From Oscillatoria princeps RMCB-10 (GTDB taxonomy: Bacteria; Cyanobacteriota; Cyanobacteriia; Cyanobacteriales; Oscillatoriaceae), in assembly GCA_019359235.1 (NCBI GenBank), contig JAHHHT010000002.1:310001-374000 (forward strand): a DNA stretch of 64,000 bases. Reading direction: 5' to 3'. The notes under the pieces are model-generated. The model was not told the DNA's origin. It did no database searches and saw nothing but the letters and a program-made list of their open reading frames with translations. The translations under genes were made by a program, and so were the position numbers. Within the stretch, counting starts at the first letter, position 1; each line of letters begins with the position of its first letter. Positions 1-8,389 of the stretch are shown here, piece by piece.

Positions 1-2693
1 TGCTTCAGTTCCTTCGGCACGAAATCGGTATCTTTCGCTCCCGGAATTTTGGCAAGGTAGCAATCCCGCACTGCTAAAAGGAATCCTTTGATAGCCGCCG
101 GCTCTCCTGGCATCGCGCCTGCTTTCAATAGGAAACTGCGCCACTTGCTCTGATCTTTATCATACATTTCCACCAAATGCAACCCCGCCAGATATTCAGC
201 TACCGGGTCAAGGGAAAAGCTGATTTGGTCGTGGGCGACACCCTTAGTTTGGATGAGACGGAGTTTTTCTTCGAGATATTTGAGGCGCGATTCGGCGCTA
301 TCTCCACCGAGAGCGGCTATAGCAGCTTGACGGTTTGCCGGGGCCGGTCGGAAAGTAGACTTCAGGCATTCCCAGGCAAGAGTTATGGCAGCTTGGTGGA
401 GAGTGGTGTCGCTGAATTTCTCCCCAGACACGCTGCGGTTGAGCTGGTTCAAGTAATAGAGCATCAGTTCGGGGATATTGTCAGGCAGATCGCCCTCTGT
501 CGCGCCTTCCTTGGCGGCGATCATCTGGTCGGCGTAGAGTTTTGTCAGGAGGACGGTGATGTTCCTGTCCCCCACCATTCTCGAAAGTTGGATGCAGGCT
601 TTGAAGAACTCCTCATCGGTGAAAAGGTCGCGTTTTCCTCGCTGGCTGAGATAGCCTTCCATAAACGAGGACAGCCGGTTGCCGGCAATGCGAAGCGGTT
701 TCATGGTGGTTTTGGTAACGAAACCCAACGGTTCGTCAAGGCGGGAAGTAACGAGCAAAGCATTCACCGGAAAGTCCGGCATTTCTGGCCGTATTGCCGC
801 TTGCGTCGCCTCGCTCATTTCCGACAGGCGATCCACAATTACCAGGATGCGCCGCTCTAGCAGCAAGCGCTCTAGCAGTTCTTCCGAAATCGGCTCTTTT
901 TCGTCAGTCAGGTCTTGCAGCTGTCCCCGGATGGCTTCTAGGAAAGGCTGTTTGCCATCAGGTACTTTAAAGTTTAGCTCCTGTTCGATGATCACCGGCA
1001 GCATCCGGTGGTTGCAAATGCGCTCCTCCGGACTGTCCGACATCGCCCATTTGGCAATCTGACAGGCGCGACTGGTTTTGCCGGCTCCCCCTTCCCCCCA
1101 GATCAGCAGACAGCCGCGCTTTTGGGCGAATGTGGGTCGCAAATCTTTGCCGGTGAGGTCGGGAATGGTTTTGTTATCCAGCACAACGGGAACTGGGACG
1201 ATAACTTTGCGAGCGATCACTGTGTCCCGCTTCTGAAATTCCTGGCGAGCGGCTTGGATGTGGGAAGCCACCCAGGCATCCAGAACTCTGGGGTGATATT
1301 TGAGAAAAATCAAGAAGCCTAGCGATACGTCTGCGCCCAAAATCGGCACTTTGAAGCCGATAGGTTTCAAGAGTTGATAAATTTTTAGCAGCCCGATTGG
1401 GCGCACCGCAAAAAGTCCGAACAGTGAGACTAGATAGATTCCAGACCCCCACACCCAGGGATTCTGTAAAAGCGAATTTATGAACAGGCGCTTGTTTTTT
1501 TGCTCCTTGAGTGCTGACAGGGGGCGGCGCAAATTGGCGATTGATTCCTCCGAGAACGTCTCTTTCGATTCTTCTAGGATTTTTAAGGCCGGCTCCAAGT
1601 CCGATATGGATTTCTCCAAATCTGATGGAGTTAGTGTTTTGGCGATGTCCTGAATTTTAGCAGCAATTTTACCCAGAGCTTCAGCTGCATTGTTGCGGAC
1701 GTAAGGAATTGGATCTTTCAGAGCCTCCCTCAACTGGGGAAGAGCGTCTTTAGAGGCGGCACCGATTTTTCCGAGAGCCTTAACCGCATTGTTACGCACG
1801 TCTATATCCTGGTCTGCCACAGCCTTCTTCAAATCGGAAACTGCGGATTGGGCATCAGAACCTATTTCCCCCAAAGCCCAAGCTGCATTGAAACGCACGT
1901 TTCGATCCGCGTCCTGTTTGAGAAGCGCCCTCAATTCGGGGACAGCATCTTTGGCGGGAAAACCTGTGCGCCCCAGACCATCAATCGCACGGTAACGCAC
2001 CTCGGCATCTCGATCTTTCAGAGCTTTTATAAAATCGGGAATAGCGTATTTGGCTTCCGCACGCATGTTCGCCAAAACTGCAGCCGCACTGCGCCGCAGG
2101 TTCACATCTGGGTTTTGCAGATCTAAGCTTAACTGCGGGATAGCCTCTTTGGCTGCCGGTGGAACTTTTCTGTATTGATACCATTGCTGGCTGATTTGGG
2201 ACAGTGACCAAGCGGCACGCCTGCGCACTGGCGAATGCGAGTCTTTCAGTAGCTTTGCAAGAGCGGAGATGACGGCATCCGCATCTTTAATATAGTCGGT
2301 ATTATTAGCCCTATAATTGATATTTCCCAGAGCAGCAGCAGCATTCCACCGCACTCTCTGATTCTTGGAATGCAACGCTTTTATCAAGTCGTGGATAGCC
2401 GGCTGACCGATTTTCGCCAGCGCACCGACTGCACCCTGGCGGACTTGAAGATCATCCGACTGCAAGGCGTTTATCAAAGCGGGGACAGCAGGCGCTCCAA
2501 GTTTTGCTAAATTATCAACAGTTTCCTCGCGGTTGAATTCCTCGGCGGTTTTCAACTGCTCGATCAGGGGGGAAACCTTTGCGTCAGCCGGCGCTTTTGC
2601 CCAGGCGTGGCGAGCCAGCAGCAGCGGTGAGGTGAGAGACAGGACGATGCCGGTGAGTGCGGCGAGGAGTTTTTGCCGGTTATATTTATTCAT
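1..2693 (-). CDS. HEAT-repeat membrane protein with NACHT-type NTPase (3' end outside window)
   Basis: The reverse strand is open from an ATG at 2693 to the window edge, at least 897 codons with no stop. Residues 1-32 look like a signal peptide ending near AWA. About residues 50-390 are repeated two-helix units of HEAT/PBS-lyase type (motifs such as VRNNAVKALGKIG). A hydrophobic stretch near residues 412-430 is followed by a short second one near 465-475. A P-loop GEGGAGKTS (Lys about 539) and a Walker-B-like RRILVIVDRL follow, as in NACHT/STAND NTPases. Family knowledge: such proteins are signal-transducing switches, several of them in antiphage defence. Inference: the HEAT array lies outside the cytoplasm and the NTPase inside, as in a transmembrane sensor. 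The second hydrophobic stretch makes the topology uncertain, and the C-terminal domain is not visible. Confidence 0.85.
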   Translation of the reverse strand, partial: MNKYNRQKLLAALTGIVLSLTSPLLLARHAWAKAPADAKVSPLIEQLKTAEEFNREETVDNLAKLGAPAVPALINALQSDDLQVRQGAVGALAKIGQPAIHDLIKALHSKNQRVRWNAAAALGNINYRANNTDYIKDADAVISALAKLLKDSHSPVRRRAAWSLSQISQQWYQYRKVPPAAKEAIPQLSLDLQNPDVNLRRSAAAVLANMRAEAKYAIPDFIKALKDRDAEVRYRAIDGLGRTGFPAKDAVPELRALLKQDADRNVRFNAAWALGEIGSDAQSAVSDLKKAVADQDIDVRNNAVKALGKIGAASKDALPQLREALKDPIPYVRNNAAEALGKIAAKIQDIAKTLTPSDLEKSISDLEPALKILEESKETFSEESIANLRRPLSALKEQKNKRLFINSLLQNPWVWGSGIYLVSLFGLFAVRPIGLLKIYQLLKPIGFKVPILGADVSLGFLIFLKYHPRVLDAWVASHIQAARQEFQKRDTVIARKVIVPVPVVLDNKTIPDLTGKDLRPTFAQKRGCLLIWGEGGAGKTSRACQIAKWAMSDSPEERICNHRMLPVIIEQELNFKVPDGKQPFLEAIRGQLQDLTDEKEPISEELLERLLLERRILVIVDRLSEMSEATQAAIRPEMPDFPVNALLVTSRLDEPLGFVTKTTMKPLRIAGNRLSSFMEGYLSQRGKRDLFTDEEFFKACIQLSRMVGDRNITVLLTKLYADQMIAAKEGATEGDLPDNIPELMLYYLNQLNRSVSGEKFSDTTLHQAAITLAWECLKSTFRPAPANRQAAIAALGGDSAESRLKYLEEKLRLIQTKGVAHDQISFSLDPVAEYLAGLHLVEMYDKDQSKWRSFLLKAGAMPGEPAAIKGFLLAVRDCYLAKIPGAKDTDFVPKELK

Positions 2694-2933
2694 GGGTAGA
2701 ATACCCTCCCTAAATGGACAACTTCAGCCCTACTAAAATAACTAGGTAATCCTAAATATTGCAAGGAGCGCTAGGCTCTGCGGATTGCACGGGTTTCTCA
2801 GTCATATCCGTGACTGCAACCCTGAACCCTTCCGCTCTTTCCAGTCCTTACAAAGCGTTAATAGGTGAGGGGGAAAAAACTTATGCACTTGTTTCAGGAG
2901 TGGGGTGTGCCGGCAAGGTGGCCAGGGGGAGCT

Positions 2934-2990
2934 GTTAGGGGTTAGGGGTTAGGGGGTAGGGGCACAACCCAATGCCCAATGCCCATCGCG
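2934..2990. repeat. Short heptamer repeats (GGGGTTA; CCCAATG) with G-quadruplex potential
   Basis: Four G-tracts (2938-2941, 2945-2948, 2952-2956, 2959-2962) are separated by TTA, TTA and TA, followed by CCCAATG repeats. This matches the short tandemly repeated heptamers known from filamentous cyanobacteria. It lies in the 387-bp gap between the HEAT-NACHT gene start and the end of the aldo/keto reductase. The gap also holds a C/G-rich palindrome at about 3040-3080 (CCCCCTCTCCG/CGGAGAGGGGG) of a family seen elsewhere in the window. I see no gene in this gap. Confidence 0.6.
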
Positions 2991-3080
2991 GCGGTGAAAT
3001 GGCCCACCGGCAGGTGCGTGCTGGTGAGGTGCGGGAGCTCCCCCTCTCCGCTCGCGGAGAGGGGGCAGGGGGGCGAGGTA

Positions 3081-4046
3081 TCAAAACTCCCACATCACCG
3101 GACTGTCATCTAAATAATCCGTAACACTCCGCCCGATGGCATCAATTTCCGCCAGCTCACCGGCATCCAATCGCACAACAGCCGCACCGGCATTCCCCAC
3201 CGCCTGCTCGGCATTTCGCGCCCCTGCGATCGCACAAGTCTGCGGCTGCGCAATTAACCACGCCAGCGCCAGCTGAGCTAAACTGGACTGGTGCAGGTCT
3301 GCGATTGGGCGCAGTTGGTCGAGCGCTGCTAGCGCCCGCTGGTAGTTCTCGCCCTGAAACAGCTTATTTATCGCCCGGTGATCCCCCTCCTCAAACTTGT
3401 GACCCGGGCCGAATTTGCCGGTGAGCAGCCCCTGAGCCAGAGGAGAATAAGCCAGAATTGTGATATTATTCTCAATGCAATACGGCATCTCATCCTTCTC
3501 CACGAACCGCCAGAACAGCGAATAAGGCGGCTGCAAACTGTCTACCCGCCCGTACTGCGCCGCTTCTTCTATCTGGGCGCGAGAGAAATTCGACACGCCA
3601 ATCGCCCGTATTTTCCCTTGCTGCTTCAAATAATTCAGCGCCCGCATCGTCTCCTCAACCGGCACAATCTCGCTTTTCCAGGAGCCAGCCGGCCAGTGGA
3701 TTTGATACAGATCGATATAGTCGGTTCTCAGATTTTTCAGCGAACTATCGCACGCCTCAATCAGTTTATCGTACTTGAGATTAGTGCACCACACTTTAGT
3801 CGCATAAACCACTTTGTCGCGCACCGGCTCTAGGGCTTCGCCCACAATCCTCTCTGAGTGACCGTCTCCGTAGATGGCAGCGGTGTCAAACGTCGTGATG
3901 CCGGCATCAAACGCCGCCCGCATCGCTTTGATTGTTTCCGAATCCTCAACCCCCACCCACATCGATTTGCCGGCTTGCCAAGTGCCCATAATTACAGGCG
4001 TAATCTTGATGTCAGACGTGCCTAGCGGTCGCGTTTCCATGCTCAA
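3081..4046 (-). CDS. Aldo/keto reductase
   Basis: A 321-residue NADPH-dependent aldo/keto reductase, the usual length for a single TIM-barrel domain. The catalytic tetrad is visible: Asp54 in FDTAAIYG, Tyr59, Lys84 in YATKVW and His117 in YQIHWP. The C-terminal cofactor region (AIAGARNAEQ) is present. It most resembles the YajO/Gre-type general oxidoreductases, so the physiological substrate cannot be deduced. It starts at an ATG about 35 bp from a miniature element and seems to be a single-gene transcription unit. Confidence 0.9.
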   Translation of the reverse strand: MSMETRPLGTSDIKITPVIMGTWQAGKSMWVGVEDSETIKAMRAAFDAGITTFDTAAIYGDGHSERIVGEALEPVRDKVVYATKVWCTNLKYDKLIEACDSSLKNLRTDYIDLYQIHWPAGSWKSEIVPVEETMRALNYLKQQGKIRAIGVSNFSRAQIEEAAQYGRVDSLQPPYSLFWRFVEKDEMPYCIENNITILAYSPLAQGLLTGKFGPGHKFEEGDHRAINKLFQGENYQRALAALDQLRPIADLHQSSLAQLALAWLIAQPQTCAIAGARNAEQAVGNAGAAVVRLDAGELAEIDAIGRSVTDYLDDSPVMWEF

Positions 4047-4080
4047 CTACTTACAGTTCTCGTTTTGCCTTATATTATAA

Positions 4081-4223
4081 CTCAAGTTGCTACCTACAAG
4101 TCTAAGCATCCAGATACCCCCAAACCCCCCTTAAAAAGGGGGGCGCAAGAGAATGTCCCCCCCTTTTGAAGGGGGGGCTAGGGGGGGATCTCGCCTGACT
4201 GACTGCGTGCGTAGCAAATTGGG
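4081..4223. mobile_element. MITE-like element, C/G-rich core, copy 1
   Basis: A 143-bp non-coding element. Its ends are imperfect inverted repeats (left CTCAAGTTGCTACC, right GTAGCAAATTGGG). The core is two hairpins, CCCCCCTTAAAAAGGGGGG and CCCCCCCTTTTGAAGGGGGGG. The 11-bp word TTATATTATAA flanks it on both sides (4070-4080 and 4224-4234), consistent with a target-site duplication. A near-identical copy is at 56071-56211. It encodes no transposase, so mobility would need an enzyme supplied in trans. The rest of the gap to the next gene (4235-4409) shows nothing clear beyond a possible promoter. Confidence 0.75.
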
Positions 4224-4409
4224 TTATATTATAAGCATGCCGGCAATCGCCTTTCTATCTGAGATGGGGAGTGGTATAATAAATAATCCAGCGGATAAGG
4301 CGGCAGCTGATATTTCCGCCGGCAAGACATCCGCGCCGCAGCAGAAAAGCACCAGGTTTTGCTATCCTAGAAGAGGAACACTCCGCCAAGGACTCTTCTA
4401 TATACTCTC

Positions 4410-5483
4410 ATGTCTGGCAACTCCCCCCCTCTGATCCAAAAGCTGACCCCAGAGCGCTTTGTCGGGTTGAGCATGGACTTCATCGAAGCGGGCTGTATCG
4501 GTCTGCTGGTCAAAAATGGCCAGGTCGTGCGTCGGCTAGATCCCGGGCGTCATTTCAGCTTTGCTGTGCCTTTGCTGGAACAGTGCCAGCTGCTTCTAGT
4601 TGACACCAAACTCCGCAACCTGGAAATTGTTTCCCAGGGAGACTTGCTAACCCGCGACCAATTCTTAGTAAACGTGTCCCTCAATGCCAGCTACCGGGTA
4701 GCCAACCCGCAACGGGTGGCGCTGGAACTGTCTGACCCGATGGCGGCGCTGACAGGTGTGCTAAAAGATATGCTGGGAATCGCTATCGGTAAGGTTTCTG
4801 TCGGAGATATGACCGAGCGGGGACGAGTTGCGATCCGCCAGCACATGCTCGATAGCAAGTCAGCCGTCTATTCTCTGGGTTTTGAACTGGAAGATGTGCG
4901 GGTGAGCGATATCACGTTTCCGGACAATCGCGGCGTGATCCGTCAGGTTGAGGGCATGAGTGCGCGTCAGGAAGCGGAACACGCAGCCGCACTGCAAGTT
5001 GAAATCAGTCGGGCGGGGCGTCCGGTTTTGCCACCGCCGCCGGTGCAGCAGGTGAACCTGATTTCCAATAAATCGAGCGATCCCTCCTATGCGGCGGCGC
5101 TGGAACCTGGCACTTTTGTTCAGCCCTCCCTCGCGCCCTCCCTCGCGCCAACCCTGCTGAGCGACAGCGCCGGGGAGGGAGCAACCGCTCGTCTTGCTGA
5201 CCGCTCATCCGGTGATATTATCGTTATAAATAATAGCCCTTTCACTATTGGGCGCGAACCGAATAATAACCTGGCGCTGCAAGATCCGAGGTGCTCCCGC
5301 TACCACGCTCAAATTGTTCGGATTCCTGGCGCTAACGGTGCAGTCCGATACCAGCTTGTGGATATGGGCAGTTCCAATGGCACGTTTGTTGGAGGTGAGC
5401 GGCTTGTCGCCAACCAACCTTTCTGGCTGAGTGACGGTACTGCGATTAAAATTGGCAATCAAGAATGGGTATTTTATGAGTGA
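4410..5483 (+). CDS. SPFH/Band 7 domain protein with C-terminal FHA domain
   Basis: A 357-residue fusion. Residues about 20-195 look like a prohibitin/stomatin-type Band 7 domain (GCIGLLVKNGQVVRRLDPGR, then VSDITFPDN near the end). A Pro/Ser/Ala-rich linker covers about 200-260. An FHA phosphothreonine-binding domain occupies about 265-357, with the diagnostic FTIGRE, CSRYHA and GSSNGTF motifs. No membrane segment or signal peptide is visible, which is unusual because most Band 7 proteins are membrane-anchored. FHA domains read Ser/Thr-kinase phosphorylation, so a phospho-dependent scaffold is plausible. The stop overlaps the start of the DUF1802 gene, so the two are probably translationally coupled. 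Confidence 0.85.
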   Translation: MSGNSPPLIQKLTPERFVGLSMDFIEAGCIGLLVKNGQVVRRLDPGRHFSFAVPLLEQCQLLLVDTKLRNLEIVSQGDLLTRDQFLVNVSLNASYRVANPQRVALELSDPMAALTGVLKDMLGIAIGKVSVGDMTERGRVAIRQHMLDSKSAVYSLGFELEDVRVSDITFPDNRGVIRQVEGMSARQEAEHAAALQVEISRAGRPVLPPPPVQQVNLISNKSSDPSYAAALEPGTFVQPSLAPSLAPTLLSDSAGEGATARLADRSSGDIIVINNSPFTIGREPNNNLALQDPRCSRYHAQIVRIPGANGAVRYQLVDMGSSNGTFVGGERLVANQPFWLSDGTAIKIGNQEWVFYE

Positions 5484-6063
5484 TATTGGCAACCGCGCCC
5501 TGAAAGAATGGGCAATTGCTGTTGATGCTTTGGAACAGGGCAAAACTGTCGTGCTGCTGCGCAAAGGCGGCATCCGCGAGGAGGGCGGGCGCTTCACTGT
5601 CACCGGCACGCACGTTTGGCTCTACCCGACTTACGAACACCAGCAGCCAGATTTGCTCAAACCTGAATATGCCGGCTTGGTGACGCCGGTGCCCTCCGGC
5701 TGGCATCCGGATACAATTCGGATTGGCAGCTGGGCGGAGATTACTGATGTTTTGCCGGTGAGCGACGAGTCAGCGGTTGCAGCTCTGCTATCTTACCACA
5801 TTTGGAATGAGAAATTTGTCAGCGAGCGCCTTAAGTGGAAGCGCCGCGAACCGCTTTATGTGCTGCTGCTGCGGACTCACCTGCTCCCAGCGGCGCAAGA
5901 AATTCCCTACCTCCCGGAATACGGGGGCTGCCGGTCGTGGATTGATTTGGCTGTGCCGGTTGCCAGCACCGAATCATCCCCAGTTCTCAGTGATGCTGAG
6001 TACGCCGGACGCTGCGCTGAAATCCGCCAGGTCATTGAAAACACTCGCAAAATTTCCGCTTGA
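5476..6063 (+). CDS. DUF1802 family protein
   Basis: A 195-residue protein matching the cyanobacteria-enriched DUF1802 family: ALKEWAIAVDALEQGKTVVLLRKGGIREE in pattern, then a central VWLYPTYEHQ segment. The start chosen is the ATG at 5476, which overlaps the upstream stop in the string ATGAGTGA; an in-frame start at 5431 would lie well inside the Band7-FHA gene. The function is unknown in the literature I know. Its coupling to an FHA-Band7 protein suggests joint expression. Soluble, no membrane segment. Confidence 0.8.
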   Translation: MSDIGNRALKEWAIAVDALEQGKTVVLLRKGGIREEGGRFTVTGTHVWLYPTYEHQQPDLLKPEYAGLVTPVPSGWHPDTIRIGSWAEITDVLPVSDESAVAALLSYHIWNEKFVSERLKWKRREPLYVLLLRTHLLPAAQEIPYLPEYGGCRSWIDLAVPVASTESSPVLSDAEYAGRCAEIRQVIENTRKISA

Positions 6064-6111
6064 TTAGTTAAAAAACAGTCAGGAGGGGGAGCTTATACCT
6101 CGTTATACCTC

Positions 6112-6372
6112 GTTCCCAGGCTCCGCCTGGGAACGCCGTTATGTCGGCTCCGCCGACTTTAAAGGTAAATGCAGATTAAAAGCTTAATAGCTTATAGCGG
6201 TTTTCAGTTGGATGAAGTACATGCCAGAAACCCGGTTTCTTAAAGAAACCGGGTTTCTCAGATCCCTCAATTAATGAGGGATGAGGGCTAAAGCCCTCAC
6301 TGCGAACTAGCTCGCCTGTTAATTCGGATCTCCCCCCAGCCCCCCTAAAAAAGGGGGGCTGGGGGGAGCTGT
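6112..6372. repeat. Cluster of palindromic repeats in a 571-bp gene-free stretch
   Basis: Three repeat types lie in the gap 6064-6634. The hairpin GTTCCCAGG/CCTGGGAAC is at 6112-6134. A half-copy of the TATAGCGGTTTTCAGTTGGA shell starts at 6193 and runs into an AGAAACCCGGTTTC/GAAACCGGGTTTCT palindrome at 6226-6258. A G/C palindrome CCCCCCAGCCCCCC/GGGGGGCTGGGGGG is at 6330-6372. The same units recur at 32.4, 39.7 and 57.3 kb. About 6380-6600 is AT-rich and may carry the promoter of the small downstream gene; I cannot define it further. Confidence 0.7.
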
Positions 6373-6634
6373 GCGATTTGGCACGTTGGCCCGGACAAGT
6401 TTTTAACATTAAAAAAATTTAAACAATCGATCGCCAAACTATAGCCTTGCCATAACCTGCGTTTTAGATAATACGCTCAAGTGCAGATTAAAACAGATAG
6501 CAGCCGGTTAACGCATCCTGTTGCCCGCACTCTTTTGGAGATTTTATCTCCTTAGGGAGGCTTGCAGATAACACCAAAGAATGTAGCTTTGGGAAGCAGG
6601 AGGGTTGCGGTTTTTCAAAAGGAGATAATTAAAT

Positions 6635-6823
6635 ATGTCAACCCATCAGTGTCCTTGGTGCAATCGCCTCCTCCTGCGCCACCTGCGGCAAAATCGCCTG
6701 TATTGGTTTTGCCAAGGCTGCTGGCAGGAAGTGCCGGTGCTGTTGAGCGACACACTTCCCATCCCCAAAGACAATCTGGCTTCGCAACCGCAGGAATTGC
6801 GAAAGGTGTCTTTAAGAGTCTAG
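6635..6823 (+). CDS. Small CxxC/CxxC putative zinc-ribbon protein
   Basis: A 62-residue protein with two knuckles, CPWC near residues 6-9 and CQGC near 27-30, separated by a basic LLRHLRQNRLYWF stretch. This layout recurs in small cyanobacterial proteins often encoded next to regulatory genes. The start is supported by AAAGGAGAT seven to ten bases before the ATG. The stop overlaps the stop of the convergent Rieske gene by 4 bp. A zinc-binding role is inferred from the cysteines; the partner is unknown. Confidence 0.7.
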   Translation: MSTHQCPWCNRLLLRHLRQNRLYWFCQGCWQEVPVLLSDTLPIPKDNLASQPQELRKVSLRV

Positions 6824-7809
6824 ACGGTTCCGAAGGTGACGCCTTGCTGTTTCAGCCACTTGCGGTAGGCAATGGAGGAGCGATCGCACTGGAGGTGAAA
6901 CTCCGCCTGCAAGTCCAGCGGCAGGCGCTTGGGACGCTGGGACTCCACAATAGGAATGTCTTGGCGAATCACGGCGTCTTGAAACACCCGCAATTCCTCC
7001 AGGGGGATTTCGTGACCGTAGTTCATGGCAACCCACATCCACCCCAAGCACTCTTCCTCATCCACCGGCGTGACGGTGAAGAAAATCGCCAGACGCCCGC
7101 CGGCGGATTCTTTGACAAAAGAGGAGGTCAGGGGACGCCAGACGCGATAATTGTAAGTGACTTTGCAGCCAATGCCGGTGCCATCGGGATCTGGCTGCCA
7201 GACGCGGACGTTGCGGAGGTGGATGCCGGCTGCATCGACCTCTACATCATAGTCCTCAACCTCCGTATGGTTGGGCGAGCCCAAGAATCCGTCATGGACG
7301 AAGGGGAAGTGAGACACATCGAGGAAATTCTCAACAGCGCGGAGTCCGCTGGCAGAGCAGCGGAAGGGACCGCAGAGGAACTTGCGGTAAGCTGGGTCAT
7401 CCCACTCCGGGAAGGGTGAGGGGTGAATTTGTCCTTTTTCATCCTTACCGAGCAAAACCCAAACCAAACCGTAGCGCTCCTGAATTTGGTAAGTCCGGAC
7501 GAGAGCGCGTGCCGGTGGCTGCTGGGTTGGGTGCGCGGGGATGTGCGTGCACTGTCCTGCCGAGTTGAAAGCTAAGCCGTGGTAGGGACAGACGAGGGTT
7601 TCGCCGGCAACCTGTCCCTGAGACAGGGGAAAACCCCGGTGGGGGCACCTGTCTTGCCAAGCCACCAATCCGTCGCCACTGCGCCAAAGCACCAAGTCTT
7701 CCCCCAGCAGGCGTGCCGGCAAGGGGGAACCGGGCTGTAAGTCTTCGGTTCGGGCCACAACGTGCCAGTCGTTGAGTAAAATTGGGTCAGCTGCCACCAT
7801 TACTGTCAC
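6820..7809 (-). CDS. Rieske-type aromatic-ring-hydroxylating oxygenase, alpha subunit-like
   Basis: A 329-residue non-haem iron oxygenase. The N-terminal Rieske domain carries Cys55-x-His57 (CPHRG) and Cys74-x2-His77 (CPYHG) for the [2Fe-2S] cluster. The catalytic domain has the mononuclear iron site Asp164/His167/His172 in NFLDVSHFPFVHDGFLG. It is close in size to vanillate O-demethylase/phenoxybenzoate-dioxygenase-like and pheophorbide-oxygenase-like enzymes found in cyanobacteria. A reductase partner is not encoded nearby, so electrons probably come from ferredoxin. The substrate is unknown. Confidence 0.9.
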   Translation of the reverse strand: MTVMVAADPILLNDWHVVARTEDLQPGSPLPARLLGEDLVLWRSGDGLVAWQDRCPHRGFPLSQGQVAGETLVCPYHGLAFNSAGQCTHIPAHPTQQPPARALVRTYQIQERYGLVWVLLGKDEKGQIHPSPFPEWDDPAYRKFLCGPFRCSASGLRAVENFLDVSHFPFVHDGFLGSPNHTEVEDYDVEVDAAGIHLRNVRVWQPDPDGTGIGCKVTYNYRVWRPLTSSFVKESAGGRLAIFFTVTPVDEEECLGWMWVAMNYGHEIPLEELRVFQDAVIRQDIPIVESQRPKRLPLDLQAEFHLQCDRSSIAYRKWLKQQGVTFGTV

Positions 7810-7941
7810 CTGTCAGTTCACACACTATTAAAAGCGGTTGTAAACAAAATCAGCCGGTTTTGCAGGGAGCATCCGACTTTAGTATTCTGGCACACAAAGT
7901 GCCTGCCACACAAACTTTCGCCCGAAAATCGCAGGCTCTTA

Positions 7942-7963
7942 AAAACCCGCGCAGGCGGGTTTT
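7942..7963. terminator. Rho-independent-type hairpin
   Basis: The stem AAACCCGC/GCGGGTTT with a 4-base loop is flanked by A-rich and T-rich runs on both sides, so it could act in either direction. It lies between the Rieske gene start and the end of the opuB operon. Reading leftwards, it would stop transcripts leaving opuBC. Confidence 0.6.
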
Positions 7964-8039
7964 GTTTGTATAGCCGCGATTTCTAAGATGCTGTTGGCGA
8001 ATTGATGTGGGGTAAGACCCCACCCTATGCCCTTTGTCT

Positions 8040-8215
8040 GCAGGTAGCGTCAGGGGAAGGGCGAAGCATGAGCGAATCTAATCCTTTCCCTGAGTCCCAT
8101 AAATAGTCGCGCTCATGCTTCGCCCCTACAGGATACTTTGTAGGGGCGTGCTAGCTGCTTACGCAGCCGCTTCGCTAACGCAGCGGCTGCGCCAGCAGCT
8201 AGCATTGGCGTGACA
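8040..8215. repeat. Compound inverted repeats in a 580-bp gene-free stretch
   Basis: Two palindromes lie side by side. GCGAAGCATGAGCG near 8061 pairs with CGCTCATGCTTCGCCC near 8108. GCTAGCTGCTTACGCAGCC near 8150 pairs with GGCTGCGCCAGCAGCTAGC near 8184. The second motif recurs, degenerate, at about 32560 and 44596. No coding sequence is convincing between 7810 and 8389. Confidence 0.6.
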
Positions 8216-8389
8216 AGCTTTGAGACCCCACCCGATATCTTCATTCGCCAATGCAACGCCGTTCAACGCTTGACGAACGAAAAGGTCTAACCCCTCACGG
8301 ATTCGCCAACAGCTTCTTTCTAATCGCCAGGGTATATTTGCAAAAACGGGATGCTCCCGGTTTTGCACGGGTGGTGGGGCGAGTCCGCC

